From the NCBI GenBank assembly GCA_035709005.1, contig DASTFB010000022.1, positions 1 through 54,286 on the forward strand: a stretch of DNA of 54,286 nucleotides. The letters run 5' to 3'. Positions 25,695-34,167 of this stretch are shown here, one piece after another. The DNA is from Candidatus Methylomirabilota bacterium (lineage in GTDB: Bacteria; Methylomirabilota; Methylomirabilia; Rokubacteriales; CSP1-6). The notes under the pieces are model-generated. The model saw only the letters and a list, made by a program, of their open reading frames with translations, had not been told where the DNA came from and searched no databases. The position numbers and the translations under genes are program-made. Within the stretch, counting starts at the first letter, position 1. The number at the start of each line of letters is the position of its first letter.

Positions 25695-26851
25695 CACCTG
25701 TCGGGCGGCTCGTAGCTGAAGGCCAGGCGAATGAACTCCTCGCCGCCGCCATTGGCGTAGAACACCGGCCCCGGCGTGTACTGCACGCCGGCTTCGCCGG
25801 CCCGGGTGGCCAGCCGCCCCTGATCGACGCCGCGCGGCAGCCGGAGCCAGAGGAAAAAGCCCCCTTCGGGACGACTGACGATAGCGTCGGTGCCGCCCAG
25901 CAGCTCGTCCAGGCCCGCCAGCATAGCGTCGCGCTTGGCCCGATAGACGTCGATCAGGAGCCGGACGTGCGGCTCGAGGTGCTCGCGCAGATAGTAGGTG
26001 GCCACACGCGACATGAACGGGTTCACGCCGCCGCCGAAGAGGAAGCTCTGGAAGGCCGGGATCATCGCCGGCGGCGCGCACAGCCAGCCCAGGCGAACGC
26101 CGGCGCCGAGGATCTTGGAGAGCGTGCCGGCGCGGATCACCCGGCCCCCCTGGTCCAGAGCGAAGAGCGGGGGCAGGGTCTCGCCTTCGAACCGCAGCTC
26201 GCCATAGGCGTCGTCCTCGAGGATGAGGGTGTCGTACTCGTGAGCGAGCCCGATCAGCTCCCGGCGCCGGCGGAGCGACTGGCTCGGTCCCGCGGGGTTC
26301 TGAAAATTCACGATCGTGTAGATGAGCTTGCACCGGCGGCCCCGGCGGCGGAGCGTCTCCAGCCGGTGCCGCACGGCCTCGGTCACGATGCCTTCGGCGT
26401 CGACCGGCACGTCGAGGATCTCGGGGCCGTGCCGGCGCAGCGTATTGAGCGAGCCGGCGAACGTGGGCGCCTCCGCGATGACGGGGTCGCCGGGATCGAT
26501 GAAGGCGCCGAACGCCAGGGCCAGGGCCTGGCCCGAGCCGTTCGCCACGATGATGTTCTCCGGCTCGGCCCGAAACGCCTCGAACCGCTCGTACTTGTGG
26601 CAGATCAGCTCGCGCAGGCCGCGATACCCCTGGGGCTCGCCGTAGGTCATGGCGGCGGGGCCTTCGTCCTTCAGCATCCTGGCCGTCGCTTCCACCATCC
26701 CGTCGTAGGGAAACGACGCGGGATCGGGGTATCCGCCACCGAACTCGTAGCGCACGCTCTGCGAGGGCCGGGGCGTTGCCACCGCCATGCCCCACCCGAT
26801 ACGCGCGCGCACCGCCAGCAGAGACTCGAAGGCATGAGTCGTCGTCGTCAT
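25640..26851 (-). CDS. PLP-dependent aminotransferase, class I/II (2-aminoadipate/valine-pyruvate type)
   Basis: This is a 403-residue fold-type I aminotransferase. TYGEPQGYRGLRELICHKY matches the substrate and cofactor N-terminal segment; VANGSGQALALAFGAFIDPGD gives the PLP phosphate region; ILEDDAYGEL carries the Asp and Tyr for the pyridine ring; and TLSKILGAGVRLGWL contains the Schiff-base Lys and the following Arg. It resembles LysN/MocR-type aminotransferases without the DNA-binding domain. The natural amino donor is not evident. The ATG at 26851 follows a TATCCT box by 7 bases without a ribosome site, and the gene is divergent from the exporter gene with only 17 bases between. Confidence 0.88.
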   Translation of the reverse strand: MTTTTHAFESLLAVRARIGWGMAVATPRPSQSVRYEFGGGYPDPASFPYDGMVEATARMLKDEGPAAMTYGEPQGYRGLRELICHKYERFEAFRAEPENIIVANGSGQALALAFGAFIDPGDPVIAEAPTFAGSLNTLRRHGPEILDVPVDAEGIVTEAVRHRLETLRRRGRRCKLIYTIVNFQNPAGPSQSLRRRRELIGLAHEYDTLILEDDAYGELRFEGETLPPLFALDQGGRVIRAGTLSKILGAGVRLGWLCAPPAMIPAFQSFLFGGGVNPFMSRVATYYLREHLEPHVRLLIDVYRAKRDAMLAGLDELLGGTDAIVSRPEGGFFLWLRLPRGVDQGRLATRAGEAGVQYTPGPVFYANGGGEEFIRLAFSYEPPDRCYEGARLLGRAILDARAS

Positions 26852-26868
26852 GCTAGACAGGATACGCC
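26852..26868. promoter_or_regulatory. 17-base divergent promoter gap with opposed -10-like boxes
   Basis: The complement has TATCCT (26864-26859) 7 bases before the aminotransferase ATG. The plus strand has TAGACA (26854-26859) 9 bases before the exporter ATG at 26869. Both starts are too close to a -10 to leave room for a ribosome site. Confidence 0.35.
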
Positions 26869-28299
26869 ATGCTGACGGCGGGCCGCACCGACGTGCTGCT
26901 CCTGGTGAACGCGATCACCGGGCAGTTCATCGCCGGTCTGGCCACCCGCATCTTCGTCGTGTCCCTGCCCACGATCGCCGCCGCGTTGAACGCCGACATC
27001 CTGGCCGTCTCCTGGGCCCTCATCGCCTATCAGCTCGCTGGCATCTCGCTGTCCATCGTCTTCGGCCGGCTGGGCGATATCCATGGGCGCTACGCGATCT
27101 ACGGCGGCGGCTTCGCCGTCATGACCGTCAGCTCGCTGCTCTGCGGCCTGGCGCCCGGCGTGGGCTGGCTCATCGCCTTCCGGCTCGCCCAGGGCATCGG
27201 GGCCGCCATGATCGCCTCGGCGGCGCGCGTGCTGGCCATGGACGCCATGCCGGAGGGGGCCGAGGGCCGGGCCAACGGGTTCATGACCATGTCGTTCCAC
27301 GGCGGCGTGCTGCTGGGACCGCCGGTGGGCGGCCTGCTCATCGACGTGCTGAGCTGGCGCTGGACCTTCTTTCTCCTCGTCCCCATCGGCGTGGCGGGCC
27401 TGGCCTTGACCGCCCTGCGCGCGCGGGGTCGCCGGCAGGCGCCGGCCGCGGCCTCCACGTCGGTGGACTACGTCGGGGCCGCGCTGCTCGTCGTCCTGAC
27501 CGGGGTGCTGGCGCTGCTGGTCGACCAGCGGAGCGCCGAGGCGATCGGGATCGGCCAGCAGAACGTGATGGTCGTCGCCTTCGCCCTCGGCCTCGTGGGG
27601 TTCCTCGCCCACCAGCGGCGGGCGGTGAACCCCGTGCTGAACCTCGCCCTGTTCCGGATCCGCATGTTCGCCTTCAGCGTCCTGAGCCTGCTCGCCTACG
27701 CCATCACCAGCGGCGTGCTGACGTTCGTGCTGCCCTTCTACATCCAGAACGTCCTGCACCTCTCCCCGTCGTTCATGGGCCTGCTCTTCCTGTCCGCGCC
27801 CGTCTTGACCATGAGCCTGGCCCCCGTGGCCGGCCAGCTCACCGACCGCATCGGGCCTCGGTTCCCCGCCTCGCTGGGGCTGGCCATGATCATGGCGGCC
27901 TTCGGTCTGGGGCTGCTGTTACAGGTCGACTCGCACTGGCTGCTGCCCGCGCTGGTGCTGGCCGGCACCGGTCTCGGTCAGGGTTTCTTCAACACGCCCA
28001 ACCAGACGGCGATCATCGGCTCCGTCCCCCGAGAGTATCGCGGGTTCGCCACCGGCCTGGTGCAGATGATGTTCGGTGTGGGATCGCTGCTGGGCATCTC
28101 CCTGGGGGGCCTGCTGCTGACCGTGATGTTCCGGCACTACGCGGGCATCCCCGGCGCCACGCCGAGCGCCGAGGTGCCGGGACCGTTCGTGGCGGCCATG
28201 CGGGCGACCTTCGCAGCCTGTCTCGTCCTCATGACCCTCGCCCTGGCCGCCTCGTTCATGCGCGGGGGACGACGCGTGGAGGCCGCCGCCCTCCACTGA
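26869..28299 (+). CDS. Major facilitator superfamily exporter, DHA2/EmrB (14-helix) type
   Basis: This is a 476-residue drug:H+ antiporter. It has 14 predicted helices with the DHA2 hallmarks: FGRLGDIHGRYAIYGGG (motif A, G-x-L-x-D-x-x-G-R-x-x), RLAQGIGAAMIASAA (motif B with Arg), and GPPVGGLLIDVLSWRWTFF (motif C, G-P-x-x-G-G, found in antiporters). It probably expels amphipathic drugs or metabolites using the proton gradient. No adaptor (EmrA) or regulator gene is adjacent. The ATG at 26869 is preceded by a -10-like box rather than a ribosome site. Confidence 0.87.
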   Translation: MLTAGRTDVLLLVNAITGQFIAGLATRIFVVSLPTIAAALNADILAVSWALIAYQLAGISLSIVFGRLGDIHGRYAIYGGGFAVMTVSSLLCGLAPGVGWLIAFRLAQGIGAAMIASAARVLAMDAMPEGAEGRANGFMTMSFHGGVLLGPPVGGLLIDVLSWRWTFFLLVPIGVAGLALTALRARGRRQAPAAASTSVDYVGAALLVVLTGVLALLVDQRSAEAIGIGQQNVMVVAFALGLVGFLAHQRRAVNPVLNLALFRIRMFAFSVLSLLAYAITSGVLTFVLPFYIQNVLHLSPSFMGLLFLSAPVLTMSLAPVAGQLTDRIGPRFPASLGLAMIMAAFGLGLLLQVDSHWLLPALVLAGTGLGQGFFNTPNQTAIIGSVPREYRGFATGLVQMMFGVGSLLGISLGGLLLTVMFRHYAGIPGATPSAEVPGPFVAAMRATFAACLVLMTLALAASFMRGGRRVEAAALH

Positions 28300-28389
28300 C
28301 AGCGCGATCGCCGCCTACCTCGTACCCTCTGGTCGATGCGCTGGGAAAGCTGCCTCACGCTTACGAGCGATCCCACGGCCGATCGGGAG

Positions 28390-28530
28390 CGCACAGAACC
28401 GCTCGGCTGGGCACTTTGTCAGGATCTTAGGTGTGATCCCTTCTCCACAGCGTGCCCCGCCCCCCTTGAGGACGTTCAGGGTCACATCGGGATACTTGGA
28501 AATCTGCTCCGGCATCAACGCGGAGCTCAT
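28390..28530 (-). pseudogene. Fragment of a small Cys-rich protein, unrecognised
   Basis: The complement strand reads SALMPEQISKYPDVTLNVLK, then GARCGEGITPKILTKCPAERFCALP. The Cys spacing and the C-G-x-G...C-P-x-x-R-F-C-x-L-P pattern look like a conserved exported domain, but the sequence after CALP turns into Arg-rich nonsense and there is no signal peptide before it. Probably a frameshifted remnant. I cannot name the family. Confidence 0.3.
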
Positions 28531-28582
28531 TGCCGGGGGCTGACCGGCGCCGCCGGAGCTCGCTGGTGCAGCTGCGCGTGTC

Positions 28583-29377
28583 TCACGTCGCGCCTTGGCG
28601 GCCGAGCAGAGACTTGAACCACGCGAGCTCATCATTCATCAGCGTTTTGTAGTCCCTGCGGAACAGGGCAACTACGGCGTGCCCCACAGCGCCGGCCGGC
28701 GGGACGTAGGACATCGTGATGTCCACGCGGGTGGTGCCGTCTCGGTTTTCTCTGAAGCGAATACTGCCGGCGTGCTCAACGACTGACTCGGGCACTGTCT
28801 CCCATTCGATGACGCGGTCCGTCCCGAATTTCGTGATGACGGTGATCCACTCGATGGGGTCGTCCTCCGGGCCGCCAATGGTCCAGCGATGGCGATCTAG
28901 GGCGATCTCCTCGACCTCCCGGACATGCGGGATGACCCGATGCCAGTTTTGGTGTCGCATCCAGAACGCAAAGACCTCGTGGACCTGGGCAGTGACATTG
29001 ACCGTCTTCCGAATCGTGATGGCATCCCGGCTGATCGTGGAGGGGGGAGGCGGGTTGCTGAGCCGCCTCACCAGGAGGCTGAGGGCGACGACGGCTAGGG
29101 CACCGCTGATCCGAATCGCGCCCGGCTGTCGCGCCCGCGTCCAAATTTTCTTCCCGAAACGTTTCGCGATCTCATGATGGATTGGGTCCATTTGCGCGAT
29201 CCGGGATCGGATCTTCGTGAGCCGCTCGGCCGCTCGTGTTCGCACATCGCTGAAGGCGACGTCGAGCGCACGTGCGGTGTGGCCGACCAGACTCGACACC
29301 GCGCCCCGGTTGATCGCGCCCCGGTGCCTTCCGCCCCGAGGATCGAACAGGTTTGGGGCGAAGCCTGACGGCCGCAC
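28583..29377 (-). CDS. SRPBCC (START-like) domain protein with a shortened BON-like N-terminal part
   Basis: This is a 264-residue protein. The C-terminal ~150 residues form an SRPBCC/polyketide-cyclase-like domain: ITIRKTVNVTAQVHEVFAFW opens the strand, with WHRVIPHVREVEEI, W-E-T-V-P and GTTRVDITMSYVPPAGAVGH. Before it is a hydrophobic segment (residues 93-104, ALAVVALSLLVRR). The N-terminal part, VRTRAAERLTKIRSRI and IAKRFGKKIWTRARQPGAI, resembles the first helix of a BON domain from proteins that pair BON with SRPBCC; the rest of the BON core seems deleted. Codon use is less GC-rich than its neighbours. The start is uncertain: the ATG at 29377 is only the longest option. Confidence 0.6.
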   Translation of the reverse strand: MRPSGFAPNLFDPRGGRHRGAINRGAVSSLVGHTARALDVAFSDVRTRAAERLTKIRSRIAQMDPIHHEIAKRFGKKIWTRARQPGAIRISGALAVVALSLLVRRLSNPPPPSTISRDAITIRKTVNVTAQVHEVFAFWMRHQNWHRVIPHVREVEEIALDRHRWTIGGPEDDPIEWITVITKFGTDRVIEWETVPESVVEHAGSIRFRENRDGTTRVDITMSYVPPAGAVGHAVVALFRRDYKTLMNDELAWFKSLLGRQGAT

Positions 29378-29614
29378 CTCAACTCGCCAGCTTCAGCGTA
29401 CGGGTTGGCCGACGCACGCCCTGGACTTTCATCGTCGTGCTCCCCACTTTCGCCGCCCTGCCACGAAGAAAAATTTATCCCATCGAACTCGATGGGACTC
29501 CCGAGCAAAGCTCATGCCGACGGTCGTGGGCCTGCTCGCGCGTGCCAAGGCACGGGTCGGGCTCCGGTGCCGGCTCTGATCCGAGCCGGGAGGCGACGGG
29601 CACACGCCTTGCCA

Positions 29615-30124
29615 CTACCTCGAACTCCCCAGCGATCCACCAAGAACGACCACGACGCCGATTCCGAGGAGAACGTGAGCGGCGTAGTACAAGTACCTAA
29701 GCCATGTATTCAGGCGCTCCAGAGCCTCGCGTTCCTCGCCCAGTTCGTCGGCGTTTGTGACGACGGCGTTGATCTCCCTCTGCAATTCTTCACCGCGATA
29801 GAAGAAGACCGCAGTCTCCATGCGGTGGATCTTCTTGAAGAAGTGAAGATTCTCTTCCTCGACCATCGCCCGACTGACCAAGCGTCCTGCGAGCGCGACG
29901 AGGATTCCGAGGAGCCACGGTGTTAGTGCCAGAGCCCGAACCCCCGGTGTCAGAGCACCCAAGATCTGATGCGAACCGAGGATTCCGGCACCCATGAGCC
30001 CAATGGCCCATGTCAACATCTTGTCAGTGTGTTTCTGCGACTCCGCGGCAAGACGATGCCCGTCTCGTAGATCCTGGGCGTATTGCCGACTGACGCGCTC
30101 GTAGAACTCGGGATCAGCGCTCAT
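29615..30124 (-). CDS. Small membrane protein of unknown function
   Basis: This is a 169-residue protein not recognised. It starts MSADPEFYERVSRQYAQDLR with a charged amphipathic helix, then two hydrophobic segments (WAIGLMGAGILGSHQIL, then LTPWLLGILVALAGRLVS), a long charged helical region (ENLHFFKKIHRMETAVFFYR through EERREALERL-like sequence) and a last hydrophobic helix (YYAAHVLLGIGVVVVLGG). The layout suggests a membrane protein with a cytoplasmic coiled coil. I chose ATG 30124 because the upstream extension (to 30259) is low-quality sequence that overlaps the HhH gene. Base composition is less GC-rich than neighbours, suggesting transfer. Confidence 0.55.
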   Translation of the reverse strand: MSADPEFYERVSRQYAQDLRDGHRLAAESQKHTDKMLTWAIGLMGAGILGSHQILGALTPGVRALALTPWLLGILVALAGRLVSRAMVEEENLHFFKKIHRMETAVFFYRGEELQREINAVVTNADELGEEREALERLNTWLRYLYYAAHVLLGIGVVVVLGGSLGSSR

Positions 30125-30255
30125 CGCCTGCCGCCGCTCAACCAGCGCGGATCGATGATGTCGGGGAGGAGACAACGCGATGCCTGACATGGCCCGAGTA
30201 TTCGCCGGTCGCTCGCTGAAGTCCGGCCACACGTCGGGATCGGTGAGGCGTCCGA

Positions 30256-30489
30256 TCAAGCCCCTGGCGCTTCGGGCGCCGTAGAATCGGCGGGATCAAA
30301 GTCGATCTCCGTGGCGAGAGCCTCGGTCACGCGCCACCCGCCGAGAATGCGCTCGAGCTCGCGGACGTCGGCGATTGGACCGTGCTCGGCACGGAACCTG
30401 ATGATTGCCGCCGCTCGCTCGGGCCCGAGGCCCGGCAGCTCCAGGAGCTCAGCGGGATTTGCGAGATTGATTCTGACCTTGTGCGACAT
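30256..30489 (-). CDS. Helix-hairpin-helix protein, ComEA-like
   Basis: This is a 77-residue protein consisting of one (HhH)2-like unit: INLANPAELLELPGLGPERA AAI gives the first hairpin with L-P-G-L-G, and IADVRELERILGG the second half. Such ComEA-type domains bind the DNA backbone without sequence specificity; here there is no membrane anchor or signal, so it is a stand-alone small DNA- or RNA-binding protein. The ATG at 30489 follows GGAGGGCAGGAC. The tail STAPEAPGA is disordered. It lies 131 bases upstream of the small membrane protein gene on the same strand. Confidence 0.7.
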   Translation of the reverse strand: MSHKVRINLANPAELLELPGLGPERAAAIIRFRAEHGPIADVRELERILGGWRVTEALATEIDFDPADSTAPEAPGA

Positions 30490-30700
30490 GTCCTGCCCTC
30501 CAGCGAAACGCGAGGATGGCGGAAAGCAGAGGGCTGTCCGCGGGCCTCACCACGGGGCATACGCAGCTCCCGATCGGGGCTCGAGCTCGGAACGGTGAAA
30601 CAAATCTGCGCCTCCCCTGGCGGACTGTCAAGCGCCGTTGACCGTCCGTCGGGCGAGTGTGTCTTGCGCCCCCGCCGCCGGGAGAGCACAATGCGCGGTT

Positions 30701-32395
30701 ATGGCCCACGACGTCAGCCTGTTGCGCGATATCGCGCTGGGCATCGTGTTCGCCGCCGCCGCCGCCCACCTCGCCCGCCTCATCCGCCAGCCGCTGATCC
30801 TGGGCTATATCGCGGGCGGGGTGCTGCTGGGCCCGCTGGGCTTCCGGCTGATCACCAGCGACGAGAGCATCGGCCTCATCTCCGAGATCGGCCTGATCCT
30901 CCTGCTGTTCATCATCGGCCTCGAGATCGACGTTCGCGAGCTCCGCCGCCTGGGGCGCTCCACGCTCGTCCTGGGTGTCACCCAGTTCGGGATCAGCGTG
31001 CTCCTGGGCCTGCCGTTCTTCGCCTGGCTCGGTTACGCCGCCACCGGGCGGTTCGACCTCGTGTACCTGGCCGTGGTGACCTCGTTCAGCTCCACGCTGA
31101 TCGTCGTCAAGCTCCTGCGCGACAAGTTCGAGCTGAACGTGCTCTCCGGCCGCCTCACCCTGGGCATTCTCATCGTCCAGGACGTGTGGGCCATCCTGTT
31201 CATGGCCGTCCAGCCGAACCTGACCAATCCCGGCCTCACGCCCATCGCCGGCTCCATCGCGGGCGGGGCCCTCCTGGTGCTGGTCGCCTTCCTGCTCAGC
31301 CGCTACGCGCTGGCCCCGCTCTTCGAGGCCTCGGCCCGGCGCCCCGAGCTCGTGCTCCTCTCCTCGGTCGCGTGGTGCTTCGTGGTGAGCGGCCTGGCCG
31401 AGCGGATGGGGCTGTCGCCCGAGATGGGCGCGCTGATCGCCGGGCTCAGCATCTCGGCGTTCCCGTACGGCGCCGACGTCATCTCGAAGATCACCGGCGT
31501 GCGGGACTTCTTCGTGACCCTGTTCTTCGTCACGCTCGGCATGAAGGTGGCCATGCCCACGGCCACGGTGCTCGCGCACGCCGTCCTCATCGCCGCCTTC
31601 GTGCTGGCCAGCCGGCTCGTCGCCGTCGTGCCCGCGGTCACGCTCTTGGGCAACGGCGCCTACGCCGGCGTGGTGGCAGCCCTCAACCTGGCCCAGATCA
31701 GCGAGTTCTCCCTGGTCATCCTCGCCCTGGGGGCCGGCTATGGGCACGTCTCGGCCGGCGCCCGCGAGGTCATCCTGACCACCATGATCCTCACCTCGCT
31801 CGTCTCCACGTACGTGATCGGGGCCAACGATCGTCTCGCCCGCCTGCTGCTCCGGCCGTTCGCCGGACGGCCCGGCGCGCCGGCTACGACGGCGGCCGGG
31901 GACAACGGCGGGGCCCCGCCGCGCGACCTCATCCTTCTGGGCAACTATCGCATCGCTCAGAGCGTGCTCGACCTGGTCGAGCAGCGGGCTCCCCACCTGC
32001 TGCCGCGCATCATGGTGGTCGACTACAACGCCATCCGGGGACGGGCGGTCCTGGGGCGCGGGTTCCACTGGGTGTACGGCGACCTCGCCCACCCCGAGGC
32101 CCTGGGGCACCTCGGCCTCGAGCACGCCCGGGTCATCGTCACGACGATTTCCGACACCTTCCTGAAGGGCATCACCACGCGGCGCCTCGTCGCCAACCTG
32201 CGCCGGCTGGCCCCCACGGCGCTGATCGTGATGACGGGGGAAGAGCGCATCGACGCCGAGGAGCTCCTGCGCGGGGGCGCCGACCATGTCCTCATTCCCG
32301 GGGAGATCACCGGGGAGCGCGCGCTGGAGCTCCTGCAGGCGCACGGCGACCGTGCGGCGACGGACGAGCTTCCCCCGCGCGCCCGTCTCGGCTAA
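30701..32395 (+). CDS. CPA2-family monovalent cation:proton antiporter with C-terminal RCK-like domain
   Basis: This 564-residue KefB/KefC-like antiporter has about twelve helices in residues 5-390, including IRQPLILGYIAGGVLLGPLG, SEIGLILLLFIIGLEID and the core EMGALIAGLSISAFP. Residues 415-550 are a TrkA-N Rossmann domain: DLILLGNYRIAQSVLDLVE, VYGDLAHPEAL and VVTTISDTFLKGI. The nucleotide loop is GNYRIAQ rather than G-x-G-x-x-G, so NAD(H) gating may be altered or absent. The ATG at 30701 was chosen because the homology begins there; the upstream in-frame start at 30638 adds poor sequence. No ribosome site is close. K+ or Na+ efflux is likely. Confidence 0.85.
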   Translation: MAHDVSLLRDIALGIVFAAAAAHLARLIRQPLILGYIAGGVLLGPLGFRLITSDESIGLISEIGLILLLFIIGLEIDVRELRRLGRSTLVLGVTQFGISVLLGLPFFAWLGYAATGRFDLVYLAVVTSFSSTLIVVKLLRDKFELNVLSGRLTLGILIVQDVWAILFMAVQPNLTNPGLTPIAGSIAGGALLVLVAFLLSRYALAPLFEASARRPELVLLSSVAWCFVVSGLAERMGLSPEMGALIAGLSISAFPYGADVISKITGVRDFFVTLFFVTLGMKVAMPTATVLAHAVLIAAFVLASRLVAVVPAVTLLGNGAYAGVVAALNLAQISEFSLVILALGAGYGHVSAGAREVILTTMILTSLVSTYVIGANDRLARLLLRPFAGRPGAPATTAAGDNGGAPPRDLILLGNYRIAQSVLDLVEQRAPHLLPRIMVVDYNAIRGRAVLGRGFHWVYGDLAHPEALGHLGLEHARVIVTTISDTFLKGITTRRLVANLRRLAPTALIVMTGEERIDAEELLRGGADHVLIPGEITGERALELLQAHGDRAATDELPPRARLG

Positions 32396-32458
32396 GCTGG
32401 CGTCTCCCGGGCGGGCGCCGCCGGCGCCCACCCGACACTCCGCGACAGGGGGAAGACC

Positions 32459-33559
32459 ATGCGCGTCACCGCCGCGGTGCTCTACGACGTCAACAAGCCG
32501 TACTCGGTCGAAGCGGTGGAGCTGGATCCGCCCCGGCGCGGCGAGGTGCTGGTCAAGATCGAGGCGGCCGGGGTGTGCCGAAGCGACCTGCACTTCCAGC
32601 GGGGCGAGGCCACGATCGCCCTGCCCGCCGTGCTGGGCCACGAAGGCGCCGGCACCGTGGCAAGCGTGGGCGATGGGGTGAGCGTGGTCAAGCCCGGCGA
32701 CCGTGTGATCCTGAGCTTCGTGCCCAATTGCGGCCACTGCCACTCCTGCGAGAGCGGACGGCCGCATCTGTGTGACGAGCACGCACGCACGACCGGCCGG
32801 CTGTTCGACAACACGTCCCGCCTGCACACGCTGGCCGGTCAGGACTGCGCGCACATGGGCAAGGTGGCCTGTTTCGCCGAGTACGCCGTCGTGCCCGAGA
32901 TGGGCTGCATCCCCGCGCCGGCCGCCCTGGAGTTTCCCCAGCTCGCCCTGATCGGCTGCAGCGTCACCACCGGGGTGGGCGCCGCCGTCTTCAACGCCCG
33001 CGTGCAGCCGGGCGATCGCGTGGCGGTGATCGGCTGTGGCGGCGTCGGCCTCAACATCGTGCAGGGCGCGCGCCTGGCCGGGGCCACGACGATCGTGGCC
33101 GTGGACGTCAAGGACACCGCCCTGGCCTTCGCCCGGCAGTTCGGGGCCACCCACACGGTGAACCCCCGGCGAGAGAACGCGGTGGCACGGGTCCAGGCCC
33201 TCACCGAGGGCGGCGCTCACTACGCCTTCGAGGCGTACGGCGGCGGGGCTACCACCCGGATGGCGGTGGACATGCTGCGCAAGCGCGGCACGGCGGTCAT
33301 CGTGGGCATCGCGCCCAACGGCGACGCCGCGCCGATCGAGCCCGTCGTGCTGACGCGCGGCGAGAAGACCATCACCGGCAGCTATTACGGCTCGGCCCAC
33401 CCGCGCCAGGACATGCCGCGCATCGCCGACTGGGTCGAGCGCGGCCTGCTCGACGTCGCCAGCCTGGTGACGCGGCGCTATCGCCTGGCCGAGATCAACC
33501 GCGCCTACGAGGACATCGAGACCGACGCGGTCGGCCGCGGCGTCATCACCTTCGCCTGA
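32459..33559 (+). CDS. Zinc-dependent alcohol dehydrogenase (class III-like MDR)
   Basis: This is a 366-residue medium-chain dehydrogenase. Catalytic zinc ligands are Cys in GVCRSDLHF, His-Glu in LGHEGAGTV and Cys in LIGCSVTTGVGA. The structural zinc lobe is NCGHCHSCESGRPHLC. The NAD-binding loop is VIGCGGVGLNIVQGARLAG, followed by an Asp in VAVDVKD, indicating NAD preference. The overall length and the S-V-T-T-G-V-G-A motif match the formaldehyde/aryl-alcohol group of class III alcohol dehydrogenases. It lies 63 bases after the antiporter. GGGGGAAGACC precedes the ATG. The substrate is probably a primary alcohol or a thiol-bound aldehyde. Confidence 0.9.
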   Translation: MRVTAAVLYDVNKPYSVEAVELDPPRRGEVLVKIEAAGVCRSDLHFQRGEATIALPAVLGHEGAGTVASVGDGVSVVKPGDRVILSFVPNCGHCHSCESGRPHLCDEHARTTGRLFDNTSRLHTLAGQDCAHMGKVACFAEYAVVPEMGCIPAPAALEFPQLALIGCSVTTGVGAAVFNARVQPGDRVAVIGCGGVGLNIVQGARLAGATTIVAVDVKDTALAFARQFGATHTVNPRRENAVARVQALTEGGAHYAFEAYGGGATTRMAVDMLRKRGTAVIVGIAPNGDAAPIEPVVLTRGEKTITGSYYGSAHPRQDMPRIADWVERGLLDVASLVTRRYRLAEINRAYEDIETDAVGRGVITFA

Positions 33560-33586
33560 GCCATCCGGCCGCGCCGGTCGCCGCGA

Positions 33587-33727
33587 TCAGTGCGCGAGCG
33601 GATCGGGGCGCAGCTGGAAGTGCACGGCCAGGGGCCGCGTGCCCTTGCCGCCTTCCTTGAGCCAGGGGGTGCGATCGCCGCTGGTCGTCCACAGACCCCG
33701 GCCCCCGAGCGCCCGCCCAGCCTTCAT
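33587..33727 (-). CDS. 46-residue small protein of unknown function
   Basis: A short frame reads MKAGRALGGRGLWTTSGDRT, then WLKEGGKGTRPLAVHFQLRP and DPLAH before a TGA. The strong GAGGAG ribosome site 8 bases before the ATG and the position 39 bases after the small membrane protein gene, on the same strand, argue that it is translated. There is no signal peptide or membrane segment; the protein is basic and Gly-rich. I do not recognise a family. Confidence 0.45.
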   Translation of the reverse strand: MKAGRALGGRGLWTTSGDRTPWLKEGGKGTRPLAVHFQLRPDPLAH

Positions 33728-33766
33728 GGCGCTACTCCTCTGCGAGGGGATCATACGCCAGCGGGA

Positions 33767-34117
33767 TTAGCCGCGGAAGTAGCCGACGACGATGCCGAGG
33801 GAGACCACGCTCAGGCCGATCACCGTGACGACGAATCCGGCGCCCCCGATGTAGAACCAGGGCAGCACGCGGCGCCGGCCGGCCTCGTCCAGTCGCGCGT
33901 GCAGCGAGGCCGGGCGCAGCCACCAGCGCGGCTCCAGCGCGTTCACCGCGCCGAGCCCCCGGGCCAGCACGATGTGGTACCCGAGCGCCGCCGGCAGCCC
34001 GAACAGGAGTCCCGCCCCGGTGACCAGCGTCCCCGCGGCCAGCAGGGAGGTCCAGGCCACCAGGGTCGCGGCGACGAGACAGACCACCAGCCCCAGCACG
34101 ATCAACAGCTCGAACAC
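33767..34117 (-). CDS. Small integral membrane protein, unknown function
   Basis: This is a 116-residue protein with three hydrophobic helices: FELLIVLGLVVCLVAATLVAW, LLAAGTLVTGAGLLFGLPAA-like sequence, and GGAGFVVTVIGLSVVSLGIVV near the end, with a charged loop (RWWLRPASLHARLDEAGRRR) between. No family recognised. It starts at GTG 34117, six bases after a TACGAT box, with no ribosome site; this suggests a leaderless message. The 46-residue protein gene follows on the same strand. Confidence 0.65.
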   Translation of the reverse strand: MFELLIVLGLVVCLVAATLVAWTSLLAAGTLVTGAGLLFGLPAALGYHIVLARGLGAVNALEPRWWLRPASLHARLDEAGRRRVLPWFYIGGAGFVVTVIGLSVVSLGIVVGYFRG

Positions 34118-34167
34118 GCCTCGATCGTACTCGTGGTCGGCTCGCCCCTCGCGCTAGAATCGCGGCG
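34118..34167. promoter_or_regulatory. Divergent promoter gap with -10-like boxes at both start codons
   Basis: On the plus strand TAGAAT (34155-34160) is 7 bases before ATG 34168. On the complement TACGAT (34129-34124) is 6 bases before GTG 34117. Neither gene has a Shine-Dalgarno sequence. Both are consistent with leaderless transcription. Confidence 0.45.

Noticed and set aside
29378-29614. Possible transposase remnant in the short gap near 29.4-29.6 kb
   Set aside because: Translations in all frames gave no DDE or zinc-finger motif and no terminal repeats; nothing supports an insertion sequence.
30449-33400. 983-residue minus-strand open frame
   Set aside because: It runs antisense to the antiporter and alcohol dehydrogenase, is rich in His/Gly/Asp/Arg with no domain, and is typical shadow coding in GC-rich DNA.
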